Positions 25,936 to 33,832 of a stretch of DNA of 64,000 nucleotides are shown here, in pieces. Made by a program: the position numbers and the translations under genes. The stretch is taken from contig NZ_FMZF01000001.1 in NCBI RefSeq assembly GCF_900102745.1, forward strand, positions 558,001-622,000, given 5' to 3'. The notes beneath the pieces were generated by a model that did not search any database, was not told the DNA's origin, and saw only the letters and a list, made by a program, of their open reading frames with translations. The DNA is from Geodermatophilus telluris (GTDB lineage Bacteria; Actinomycetota; Actinomycetes; Mycobacteriales; Geodermatophilaceae). Position 1 is the first letter of the stretch. Every line of letters begins with the position of its first letter.

Positions 25936-28485
25936 TCACACCCGGACGAACAGCCGGCGGTGCTGGGCACCGGGCGCGGCCGACCGGACGCCGGTGCGGG
26001 CGAGCAGCCACTTCTCCAGCTTGTCGTCGGGCAGCGGGCGGCTGATCAGGAAGCCCTGCAGCTTGTCGCAGCCCATCTCGGTGAGCAGCTTGCGGGTCAG
26101 CTCGTCCTCGACGCCCTCGGCGACCACGCGCAGGCCCAGGTTGTGGGCGAGCTCGATGATCGAGCGGGCGATGAACGACTCGCCCTGACTGGTGGACATG
26201 CCCAGCACGAAGGACTTGTCGATCTTGACCTCGTCGATGGGCAGCTGGCGCAGCTGCGACAGCGACGAGTAGCCGGTGCCGAAGTCGTCCATCGACAGCC
26301 GCAGGCCGAGCGCGTGCAGGTCGGCCAGGACGGTGCTGGAGCGGACCGAGTCGTCGACCACGCTGCCCTCGGTGAGCTCCAGGATGAGCAGCTCGCCGGG
26401 GACGCCGTGACGGCGCAGCGCCCGCTGCACCCGCTCGACGAGGTCGGGCTCGCTGAGGCAGCGCGCGGAGAGGTTGACCGCCACCGACAGCGCGATGTCC
26501 TGGTCCAGCCACCGCCGGCAGCGGGCCAGCGCCAGGTCGAGCACGTGGTCGGTGAGCGGGCCGATCCGGCCGATCTGCTCGGCGAGGTGGATGAAGTCGT
26601 CCGGCGGGATCGCCCCGAAGCGCGGGTGCGCCCAGCGCACGAGGGTCTCCGCCGAGACGATGTCGGAGGTCCGGGCGTCGATGATCGGCTGGAAGACCAC
26701 GCTGATCTGCCCGTCGGCCATCGCCTGCTCGAGCTCGGTGCCCAGCTGCAGCCGGCGCAGGCTCTGCTGGTCGAGCACCTGGTGGTAGCTGGCCACACCG
26801 CCGCTCTCGGAGGCGGCGGCCAGCAGGGCGACGTCGGCCCGCTGCATGAGCGTGCCGGAGTCCGTGCCGTGCGCGGGAGCGGCGGCGACGCCGACGGTGA
26901 GCGTGACCTCGAGGTCCAGGCCGGCGACCCGGGCGCGGGTGGAGGTGGCCTCGCGCAGCCGGCGGGCCGCGCGCTCGGCGGCGACCTGCGACAGCCCGGG
27001 CAGCAGGACGGCGAACTGGGGACCCTCCATGCGGGCGACGACGGCGTCGGCCGGGGCGTGCTCGCGCAGCAGCCCGGCGGTGACCAGGAGCAGCTCGTCG
27101 GCCGCGGCGTGGCCGAGGGTGTCGACGATCTCGGTGTGGTTGTCCAGCCCGGCGAGCACCAGCCCGGCGCGCGCCCCGACCGGGTCGGCGTGCAGCAGCT
27201 GGTCGATCTCGGCGGCCAGCCGCTGCCGGTTGGGCAGGCCGGTGAGCCGGTCGTGGTCGGCGTCGTAGCGGATCTGGGTGAGCAGCTGCTGCTGGCGGAT
27301 CGCCGCGTTGACGTGGGTGAGCATCGAGTCCAGCGCGGAGCGGTCACCCTCGGAGAACGAGACGACGTCGCTGCGCCGGTCGCAGACCTCGAGGTAGCCG
27401 GGCTCGCCGGCGGCCGTGGTCACCGGTGCACCCAGGACCTCCTGGGCGCCGCGCCGGGCGAGGGCGGCCGACTCGGCGTCGAGCCGGCTGGCGGCCACGA
27501 GCACGGGGCCCGACGCGCCCGGCTCCAGTGCCCGGCGGCGGATCAGGTCCTCGGGGTCGCCGGGGCCGTCGTACCAGGTCGTGCCGCCGTCCCCGGCGAC
27601 CACCAGGCGCGGCTCGTCGTCGAGGTAGGGCGGCAGCCAGAGGGCCACCTTGTCGGCGTTGAGGAGTTCCTTGACCGCCTCGACGATCCATCGCGGACCG
27701 TCCTGGTCGGAGGGGATCTGCTCAACGCGCCGGGCGAAGGCGTAGACCTGCTGGAGACTGCGCTCCTCGCGCGCCGTGGCAGCGAAGCGCCGGAAGAGCA
27801 GGACCACCGCGAGACCGGCGGGGACCATGAGCACGGACGCCCACGGGTTGAGCGAGAGCAGCAGCAGGGTGACGACGGCGACGGAGACGGCGAACGGGGC
27901 CACGACGGCGACGGGGAGCAGGAGCTCCTGCCACATCGCTCGGCCGGGGTTGCCGCCGGTGAGCCGGATCGCCGCGATGACCAGCAGGGTGCCGATGACG
28001 TCGGCAGCGAGGACGGCCACCATCAGGGCCAGCCAGCTCACCGGGCTCCCGAGGTCGCCGTGAGGGAACGCGGCCAGCACGGCGAAGGCGACGGCGACCT
28101 CGATGACCCCCACCGCGACGTTGAACACCGCCTTGGCCGGCGTGCTGCGCTGCAGCGCCAGACTGAGTCCCAGGCCCACGGCCCGGGCGAGGGCGGCCCA
28201 CAGGCCTCCGACGACGACCAGGGCGATGGTGAGCGCCAGTTCACTGACCGACCACAGCCACGTCTGCCGACGGAACTCGACGTGCAGCGTGACGGTCTCG
28301 GTGACGAGGAAGGCGACCGTCACGACCAGTGCCGGGAGGAGCCGGAACTCGCCGGGGTCGCCCGCGAACACGACGACGGCCAGGACCAGCGCCAGCAGGC
28401 CGGCGGCGGCGGCGAGCACCCACGGGTCGACGGGCGCCGCGATGCGTCGTGCCGGTGCGCGGAGCTCGGGACTGGCCAACGTCAC
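25936..28485 (-). CDS. Membrane GAF-GGDEF-EAL protein with degenerate GGDEF
   Basis: An 849-residue protein. Residues 20-240 contain about seven hydrophobic segments, then a GAF-like domain (about 250-400), GGDEF (about 410-560) and EAL (about 580-830). The signature loop reads EGPQF at 487-491 instead of GGDEF, so cyclase activity is probably lost. In the EAL domain, EAL is ETL at 613-615, but the metal-binding set (FQPIID, VNLSARCL, LELTEGSV, MDDFGTGYSSL, KIDKSF, AEGVED) is otherwise intact, so it may act as a phosphodiesterase. GTG start with AGGAA upstream. A truncated hairpin-repeat remnant (GGCGGGCCCCTG) follows its stop. Confidence 0.9.
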   Translation of the reverse strand: MTLASPELRAPARRIAAPVDPWVLAAAAGLLALVLAVVVFAGDPGEFRLLPALVVTVAFLVTETVTLHVEFRRQTWLWSVSELALTIALVVVGGLWAALARAVGLGLSLALQRSTPAKAVFNVAVGVIEVAVAFAVLAAFPHGDLGSPVSWLALMVAVLAADVIGTLLVIAAIRLTGGNPGRAMWQELLLPVAVVAPFAVSVAVVTLLLLSLNPWASVLMVPAGLAVVLLFRRFAATAREERSLQQVYAFARRVEQIPSDQDGPRWIVEAVKELLNADKVALWLPPYLDDEPRLVVAGDGGTTWYDGPGDPEDLIRRRALEPGASGPVLVAASRLDAESAALARRGAQEVLGAPVTTAAGEPGYLEVCDRRSDVVSFSEGDRSALDSMLTHVNAAIRQQQLLTQIRYDADHDRLTGLPNRQRLAAEIDQLLHADPVGARAGLVLAGLDNHTEIVDTLGHAAADELLLVTAGLLREHAPADAVVARMEGPQFAVLLPGLSQVAAERAARRLREATSTRARVAGLDLEVTLTVGVAAAPAHGTDSGTLMQRADVALLAAASESGGVASYHQVLDQQSLRRLQLGTELEQAMADGQISVVFQPIIDARTSDIVSAETLVRWAHPRFGAIPPDDFIHLAEQIGRIGPLTDHVLDLALARCRRWLDQDIALSVAVNLSARCLSEPDLVERVQRALRRHGVPGELLILELTEGSVVDDSVRSSTVLADLHALGLRLSMDDFGTGYSSLSQLRQLPIDEVKIDKSFVLGMSTSQGESFIARSIIELAHNLGLRVVAEGVEDELTRKLLTEMGCDKLQGFLISRPLPDDKLEKWLLARTGVRSAAPGAQHRRLFVRV

Positions 28486-28614
28486 CCGGTTCCTAGGAGG
28501 TGGTATGAGCGGCGCCGAGGCTAACAGCGGGACCCCTCCGCGGACATGCCACTGCCCCGGAGGAGGGAGCCGCCGGACGGGCGACCCTCCTCGTCCGGAT
28601 GCGTCAGTCGACGG

Positions 28615-28722
28615 TCAGCAGGTCGACGTCGAGCGACGGCCCCACTTCGAACCACGGCCCCACTTCGAACCCCGGCCCCACTTCGAACCACGCTGCTGAA
28701 CCACCGAAGCCTCCTCAGGCAT
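28615..28722 (-). CDS. 35-residue peptide with three RGSKWG repeats
   Basis: ATG 28722 encodes MPEEASVVQQ, then RGSKWG three times, then RRSTSTC and TGA. The repeat is exact at protein level over 18-base units; the only base difference among units is synonymous (CGT/CGG). A GTG at 28752 would add ten residues (VTARNRELSF). Neither start has a strong ribosome-binding site; a possible promoter lies at 28799-28827. It is divergent from the TadG-like gene and 130 bases upstream of the GAF-GGDEF-EAL gene on the same strand. I do not recognise the family. Repeat cores and a terminal Cys recall ribosomally made peptide precursors, but no modification enzyme is nearby. Confidence 0.45.
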   Translation of the reverse strand: MPEEASVVQQRGSKWGRGSKWGRGSKWGRRSTSTC

Positions 28723-28798
28723 GAAAGACAGCTCTCTGTTGCGGGCTGTCACCCAGGCGCGGGGGCAGAGCGTCGTTCGTGTACGGACCGCGCCCGGA

Positions 28799-28827
28799 AC
28801 CCTGCTTCCCGTCCCCCTGACGGGCAA
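28799..28827 (-). promoter_or_regulatory. Candidate promoter for the RGSKWG peptide
   Basis: Minus strand TTGCCC (28822-28827), 17-base spacer and CAGGGT (28799-28804), one mismatch each from good actinobacterial hexamers. Start predicted near 28792, giving a 40-base leader to GTG 28752 or 70 bases to ATG 28722. Confidence 0.35.
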
Positions 28828-28896
28828 GCACGCTCGATCACGGAAGAGTGACGAGCCGTAATGTCGTGACGCAGCGTCGCATCCGATCATCGCAGT

Positions 28897-28914
28897 GTCA
28901 CCGAGACGGGTGAC
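28897..28914. promoter_or_regulatory. Inverted repeat GTCACC-N6-GGTGAC
   Basis: Perfect six-base arms with a six-base centre, in the gap between the divergent peptide ORF and the TadG-like gene, about 73 bases before the latter. Looks like an operator for a dimeric regulator; regulator unknown. Confidence 0.35.
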
Positions 28915-28986
28915 GGGTGGGGCACCAGGGGCGAACGTCCCTGTGGAGGAGGTCCGCGGGCCACCGCGCCGACCTACGCTCCCGCC

Positions 28987-29418
28987 GTGCCAGCGGGGTC
29001 GGTCGACGGTGAGCGCGGCTCCGCCCTGCCGTTCGTGCTCGTCTGCTGGCTGGTCGCCGCGTTCATGGTGCTGGGCGCGGTGGCTGCCTCCGACGCCTTC
29101 CTCGAGCGGCAGGACGTCCAGGCGGTGTGCGACGGCGCCGCCCTCGCCGCGGCCAACCGGACCGACGAGGGCCGGGTCTACGCCTCCGGCGTCGGCGGAC
29201 AGCTGCCGCTGACCGGGGAGACGGCGCGGACGGCGGTCGCCGACCACCTCGCCGACGGCGGGGACCCGCTGGACGGCTGGACGGCCGGGACCGACGGCGC
29301 GGAGGTCACCGTTCGCTGCGTGCGCTCCGTGGAGATCGCCTTCGGCTGGCTGTTCCTCGGCGGCCGTCCCCTGGAGGTCACCGCCGTCGCCAGTGCCCGG
29401 GCGCCCACGCTGGGGTGA
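28987..29418 (+). CDS. TadE/TadG-like pilus-associated membrane protein
   Basis: A 143-residue protein starting with GTG 28987. Residues 8-40 ([20 protein letters not shown] and onward) form the single N-terminal transmembrane segment with the ERGSA motif of TadE/TadG-type pseudopilin-like proteins, followed by [17 protein letters not shown], the conserved stretch of the TadG-like domain. The remainder is an extracytoplasmic domain with two Cys. Flp-pilus genes usually sit in tad clusters, but no other tad gene is in the window, so this looks like an orphan. The start has a weak ribosome-binding site. Confidence 0.7.
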   Translation: MPAGSVDGERGSALPFVLVCWLVAAFMVLGAVAASDAFLERQDVQAVCDGAALAAANRTDEGRVYASGVGGQLPLTGETARTAVADHLADGGDPLDGWTAGTDGAEVTVRCVRSVEIAFGWLFLGGRPLEVTAVASARAPTLG

Positions 29419-29477
29419 CCCGGCGCCGGACGCGACAGCGGCCCCCGACCTGCCGGTCGGGAGCCGCTGCACGGGGG

Positions 29478-29559
29478 TGGCGGGTGAAGGATTCGAACCT
29501 TCGTAGGCTAAGCCGACGGATTTACAGTCCGCTCCCATTGGCCACTCGGGCAACCCGCC
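29478..29559 (-). tRNA. tRNA-Tyr (anticodon GTA)
   Basis: An 82-base class II tRNA: acceptor GGCGGGT with ACCCGCC, discriminator A, anticodon loop CTGTAAA (GTA), long variable arm and T-arm GAAGG-TTCGAAT-CCTTC. No encoded CCA. Confidence 0.97.
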
Positions 29560-29576
29560 CCGGTCCCACGGGAGAG

Positions 29577-29582
29577 AGCGTA
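29577..29582 (-). promoter_or_regulatory. Candidate tRNA-Tyr -10 box
   Basis: Minus strand TACGCT within TTGTACGCTC, 18 bases before tRNA-Tyr; TGTACGCTC is also found upstream of rplJ. No obvious -35. Confidence 0.35.
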
Positions 29583-29651
29583 CAAGACGGGCCGGTGCCG
29601 GCCCGACGGGTCCCGCCGCGGTCAGCCGCGCGGGAGGGAGAGGAGCAGACC

Positions 29652-30143
29652 GTGGCCGACTCGTCGTTCGACGTCGTGAGCAAGGTCGACCGCCAGGAGA
29701 TCGACAACGCGCTCAACCAGGCCGCCAAGGAGCTCGCCCAGCGCTTCGACTTCCGCGGCACGAACGCCTCGATCACCTGGGCCGGTGAGGACGGGGTGAC
29801 GCTGCAGGCCGACACCGAGGAGCGGGTCACGGCCGCCCTCGACGTCTTCCGCGACAAGCTCGTCAAGCGCGGCATCTCGCTCAAGGCCCTCGACGCCGAC
29901 GAGCCGCAGTCCTCCGGCAAGACCTACAAGCTCTCCGCGCGCATCAAGCAGGGCATCGAGTCCGACACCGCCAAGAAGATCGCCAAGATCATCCGCGACG
30001 AGGGCCCGAAGGGCGTGCAGGCGCAGATCCAGGGTGACCAGCTGCGGGTCAGCGGCAAGAAGCGCGACGACCTGCAGGCGGTGCAGCAGCTGCTGCGCGG
30101 CAAGGACCTCGACGTCGCCCTGCAGTTCGACAACTACCGGTGA
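29652..30143 (+). CDS. YajQ-family nucleotide-binding protein
   Basis: A 163-residue protein, (V)[20 protein letters not shown] to VALQFDNYR, matching the UPF0234/YajQ family over its whole length, including [18 protein letters not shown] and [14 protein letters not shown] 29652 is preceded by GAGAGGAG. The family has two ferredoxin-like domains and binds nucleic acids or nucleotides; a Xanthomonas member is reported to bind cyclic di-GMP as an effector. That is notable because three GGDEF-EAL genes lie within 8 kb. Its stop overlaps the next gene's start by four bases. Confidence 0.93.
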   Translation: MADSSFDVVSKVDRQEIDNALNQAAKELAQRFDFRGTNASITWAGEDGVTLQADTEERVTAALDVFRDKLVKRGISLKALDADEPQSSGKTYKLSARIKQGIESDTAKKIAKIIRDEGPKGVQAQIQGDQLRVSGKKRDDLQAVQQLLRGKDLDVALQFDNYR

Positions 30144-31423
30144 CCCGGGGCGTCGACACCGCCCGTCCCTCGCCGCGCCGCGCCGGGCCGGGTCCCGGCC
30201 TGGACGTCGGCCTGGTGCTCGACCGGGTCGAGGGGACCGCACCCACCGACGCGGTCGACGCCGCGGCCGAGACCCTGGCGGAGGAGCTCGGGGCCCGCGA
30301 GCTGACCTTCCTCATCGCCGACTTCAGCGGACGTGCCGTCGTGCGCCTCCGGACGGGCACCGCGGGAGCCGAGGGCTCCCGGAACCAGGCCGGCGTGCAG
30401 GCGGAGACGGTGCCCATGGCGGGCACCGTCTACGAGCGCGTGCTGCGCACCCAGCAGGTCGACGTGGAGCCGCTCGCGGACGGGGCACGGGTCGTCGCAC
30501 CGGTCAGCGACCGCGGGGACGCGATCGGGCTCGTGGAGCTCACGCTCCCCCGGGAACCTCCACCGGCGCTGATCGCCGACGTCGCCGCCGCCGCGCACGC
30601 GCTGGCCTACGTCGTCATCGCCGCCCGCCGGTACACGGACGTGTTCGAGTGGGGGCAGCGCACCACGCCGTTCTCGCTCGCCGCCGAGATCCAGCGCCGG
30701 CTGCTGCCGTCCTCCTACACCTGCGAGGCGGGCCAGTTCACCCTCGCCGGCTGGCTGGAACCGGCCGCGTCGGTGGGCGGGGACACCTTCGACTTCACGC
30801 TCAACCAGGACGCCCTGCACGTGTCGATCACCGACGCCGTCGGCCACGAGGTCGAGGCCGCGCTCCTGGCCACGGTGCTCGTGGGTGCGCTGCGCAACGC
30901 CCGCCGGAGGGGCCTGGACCTGGCCGTCCAGGCCCGGTACGCCAACGACGCGCTCGTCGCGAACGTCGCCGCCGGCCGGTTCGTCACCGGGCAGCTCGTG
31001 CGCGTGGACCTCTCGACCGGCACGGCCGCCGTCGTCAACGCCGGCCACCCCCTCCCCCTGCTCGTGCGGGACGGCCGGGTGCGGGAGATCGCGCTCGACG
31101 TCGAGCCGCCGTTCGGTGTCGTGCCCGGCAGGTCCTTCCACACCCAGCGCCTGCCGCTGGAGCCGGGCGACCGGGTGGTGTTCCTGACCGACGGCATGCA
31201 GGAGCGCAACGCCGTCCTGCTCGACGTCGCCGCCGCCCTCCGCGACACCACGGACCTGCACCCCCGGGAGGTCGTCCAGGAGCTGGGCGCGGCGGTGCTG
31301 CGCGCCACGCGGGGCGACCTGCGTGACGACGCCACCCTGCTCTGCCTCGACTGGTACGGCGGTCCCGACCGCGGCAGCGGCAGCGTCCACGGCGCCGCGA
31401 CCGGCCGGGCGTCGTCCGCGTGA
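30140..31423 (+). CDS. GAF-like plus SpoIIE-type PP2C serine phosphatase
   Basis: A 427-residue soluble protein. Residues 40-165 look like a GAF-type sensor; residues 195-410 are a PP2C/SpoIIE phosphatase with the metal-binding aspartates in [33 protein letters not shown] and [18 protein letters not shown] before the domain is typical of RsbU-like phosphatases, which dephosphorylate anti-sigma-factor antagonists. No STAS antagonist or anti-sigma kinase gene is in the window. GTG overlaps the YajQ stop (GTGA), so the two are coupled. Confidence 0.88.
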   Translation: MTRGVDTARPSPRRAGPGPGLDVGLVLDRVEGTAPTDAVDAAAETLAEELGARELTFLIADFSGRAVVRLRTGTAGAEGSRNQAGVQAETVPMAGTVYERVLRTQQVDVEPLADGARVVAPVSDRGDAIGLVELTLPREPPPALIADVAAAAHALAYVVIAARRYTDVFEWGQRTTPFSLAAEIQRRLLPSSYTCEAGQFTLAGWLEPAASVGGDTFDFTLNQDALHVSITDAVGHEVEAALLATVLVGALRNARRRGLDLAVQARYANDALVANVAAGRFVTGQLVRVDLSTGTAAVVNAGHPLPLLVRDGRVREIALDVEPPFGVVPGRSFHTQRLPLEPGDRVVFLTDGMQERNAVLLDVAAALRDTTDLHPREVVQELGAAVLRATRGDLRDDATLLCLDWYGGPDRGSGSVHGAATGRASSA

Positions 31424-31566
31424 CCGCTCCTGGCGCGCCCGCGCGTCCAGGGCCGGGCCGCGAGGTGGTCCGCGGGACGGCGACACGATCCGCCGACGTC
31501 CGCGTCGTCCCCATCCGGTGAGCCCGAGCGGTCATCACCGCGCGCCGGGCCGCCGATGACGGGCGG

Positions 31567-33813
31567 GTGAACGCCACGCTCGACGGCTCGGTGGTGACCG
31601 TGACCAGTCCCACGGTCACGGCCAGCAGGTTCGGCTCCGGCCGCGGGTTCCGGTTGACCGCCCGGGTGTTCTGGGACCTGGCGATCTACATGGTCGGGCT
31701 CGGACTCGCGGTCGGTCTGGTCTTCCCACCGTTCGCGGTCGCCCTGGGGGTGCCCAGCGTCCACGCCGAGCGCGTGGGGTTCCGCGCCGCCTGCCTGGTC
31801 GCCGGCTTCCTGGTCGGCGCGCTCAGCTACGCGATCTGCCGCTGGGTGGTCGGTGGCCGGCTGGCCGTGCTCAGCGGTCACCTGCGCCAGGTCGCCGGCT
31901 CCGTGGCGCAGGCCAGTCGCACCGGCGACTGGTCGGCCTCCAGCTCCGCCCGGATCCCGGTCGACTCCGACGACCAGCTCGGTGAGACCGCGCAGGCGTT
32001 CAACGGCCTGCTCGACGCGCTGGAGGTCGGGCAGCACTTCCGGTCGCTGGTCCGCAACGCCTCCGACGTCATCACGATCGTCGACACCGCCGGGAGGATC
32101 ACCTACCAGACCCCGTCGGTGGGCTGGGTCCTCGGCTACCCGCCCGGTGGCCTGGTGGGCACCGAGCTGGTCGCGCTCATCCACCCCGAGGACGCCGGGC
32201 CCTTCGCCGCCCAGCTCGCCGAGACCAGCGCCGGGCTACCTGCCACGGCGCCGATCGGGTGCCGCATGCGCCACCGCAACGGCTCCTGGCGCTGGACGGA
32301 GACCGTCGTCAACGACCTCCAGCACGACCCGGCCGTCAGCGGGGTCGTGCTGAGCACGCGTGACGTCAGCGACCGGCGGGAGCTGGAGGAGCAGCTCCGG
32401 ACGCAGGCGTTCTACGACCCGCTCACCGACCTGCCCAACCGCAGCCTCTTCCTCCAGCGGCTGCGCGCCGCCGAGGAGGCCCTCGAGGTCCACGGCGTCC
32501 CGCTGGCCCTGCTCTACCTCGACATGGACGACCTCAAGGCGGTCAACGACGACGTCGGCCACGAGGGCGGTGACCGCCTGCTGCAGGTCGTGAGCACCCG
32601 GATCCTCGACTGCCTGCGACCGGCCGACGTGTTCGCCCGCCTGGAGGGCGACGAGTTCGCCGTCCTGCTCACCGGCCCCGGCAGCGAGCGCGAGGCGCTG
32701 CGCACCGCCGAGCGCATCCTTGCCGCGCTGGTGCAGCCGGTGCTCGTCGACGACAGCTTCGTCCAGCCGGCGGCCAGCGTGGGCGTGGCCGCCTCCACCG
32801 CCGCGGTCAGCAGCGGCATCGGGGTCCTGCGGGCCGCCGACGTCGCACTGTCGGTCGCCAAGGCCACCGGCAAGGGGCGCTGCGAGACCTTCCAGCCTCG
32901 CCACCACGCCGTCCAGCTCGAGCGCGAGCGACTGCAGGCCGACCTCCAGCACGCACTCGACGGCGACCAGCTCGTCGTCCACTACCAGCCGCTGGTGGAC
33001 CTGGGCACCGGCCGCATCGACGGCTACGAGGCGCTGCTGCGCTGGCAGCACCCCGAGCGCGGCCTGGTGTCACCCGCGGACTTCATCCCTCTGGCAGAGA
33101 CCTCCGGGCTCATCGTCCCCATCGGCCGCTGGGTCCTCCGGGAGGCCACGGCGCTGGCCGCCGGCTGGCAGCACCCGGCCGACCCGGCTGGGGTCCACGT
33201 GAGCGTGAACGTGTCGGTGCGCCAGTTCGTCCACGGGGACCTGCTGCACGACGTGGCTGACGCGCTGCGCCGTTCGGGGCTGGCCCCGCACCTGCTCACC
33301 CTGGAGATCACCGAGAGCCTGTTCGCCTCGGACGTCCGCGACGTCACCCTGAAGCTCGAGCGGCTCAAGGACCTCGGCGTCCGCCTCGCCCTGGACGACT
33401 TCGGCACCGGCTACTCGTCGCTGTCCTACCTCCGTCGCTTCCCCTTCGACATCCTCAAGATCGACAAGTCCTTCGTCGAGGGGATCGACGTCAACCGGCA
33501 GAACCAGGCGGTCGCGAGCGCCATCGTGACGCTCGGGCAGACCCTCGAGCTCGACCTCGTGGCCGAGGGCATCGAGACCCCGGGCGAGCTGCGCAGCCTG
33601 GAGGCCCTCGGTGTCCGCCTCGGCCAGGGCTTCCACCTGGGCCGCCCGGGACCGGCCGCGCTCGTCTGCCCCACCCCGGGCATCCGCCGGGCCGACCGGC
33701 GGGACCCCGCCTCGGTCGGCGCCCCGCTGCGCGGCGAGGCCGACCCCGGGCCGACGACGATGACGGCCCGGCCGCCCGTCCCGCCCCGCGGCCGGCACGC
33801 CGCCGACGGCTGA
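31567..33813 (+). CDS. Membrane PAS-GGDEF-EAL cyclic-di-GMP enzyme
   Basis: A 748-residue protein. Two transmembrane segments (DLAIYMVGLGLAVGLVFPPF and AACLVAGFLVGALSYAICRW) frame a short outer loop, then a HAMP-like linker, a PAS domain (about 155-275), GGDEF (about 280-440) with EGDEF at 360-364, and EAL (about 455-710) with EAL at 488-490 and intact DDFGTG, KIDKSF and AEGIE. Both domains look catalytically competent. The tail is a Pro/Arg-rich extension of 40 residues. It is paralogous to the gene at 35257, which lacks the PAS domain. GTG start with weak ribosome-binding site. Confidence 0.9.
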   Translation: MNATLDGSVVTVTSPTVTASRFGSGRGFRLTARVFWDLAIYMVGLGLAVGLVFPPFAVALGVPSVHAERVGFRAACLVAGFLVGALSYAICRWVVGGRLAVLSGHLRQVAGSVAQASRTGDWSASSSARIPVDSDDQLGETAQAFNGLLDALEVGQHFRSLVRNASDVITIVDTAGRITYQTPSVGWVLGYPPGGLVGTELVALIHPEDAGPFAAQLAETSAGLPATAPIGCRMRHRNGSWRWTETVVNDLQHDPAVSGVVLSTRDVSDRRELEEQLRTQAFYDPLTDLPNRSLFLQRLRAAEEALEVHGVPLALLYLDMDDLKAVNDDVGHEGGDRLLQVVSTRILDCLRPADVFARLEGDEFAVLLTGPGSEREALRTAERILAALVQPVLVDDSFVQPAASVGVAASTAAVSSGIGVLRAADVALSVAKATGKGRCETFQPRHHAVQLERERLQADLQHALDGDQLVVHYQPLVDLGTGRIDGYEALLRWQHPERGLVSPADFIPLAETSGLIVPIGRWVLREATALAAGWQHPADPAGVHVSVNVSVRQFVHGDLLHDVADALRRSGLAPHLLTLEITESLFASDVRDVTLKLERLKDLGVRLALDDFGTGYSSLSYLRRFPFDILKIDKSFVEGIDVNRQNQAVASAIVTLGQTLELDLVAEGIETPGELRSLEALGVRLGQGFHLGRPGPAALVCPTPGIRRADRRDPASVGAPLRGEADPGPTTMTARPPVPPRGRHAADG

Positions 33814-33832
33814 CGGTCCCGGGGACCGTCAG
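33810..33832. terminator. Palindromic terminator covering two convergent stop codons
   Basis: Eleven-base arms (33810-33820 and 33822-33832) around base 33821. The arms contain the TGA of the PAS-GGDEF-EAL gene and the TGA of the convergent aminotransferase gene, so both transcripts end in the same hairpin. Confidence 0.6.

Noticed and set aside
28625..28690. The three 18-base repeats as a CRISPR array
   Set aside because: Units are contiguous without spacers and are in coding frame.
28723..29553. Long minus-strand frame reading through tRNA-Tyr and antisense to the TadG-like gene into the RGSKWG peptide
   Set aside because: It crosses a tRNA gene and a supported coding gene on the other strand; only the 3' end from 28752 or 28722 is a credible coding unit.
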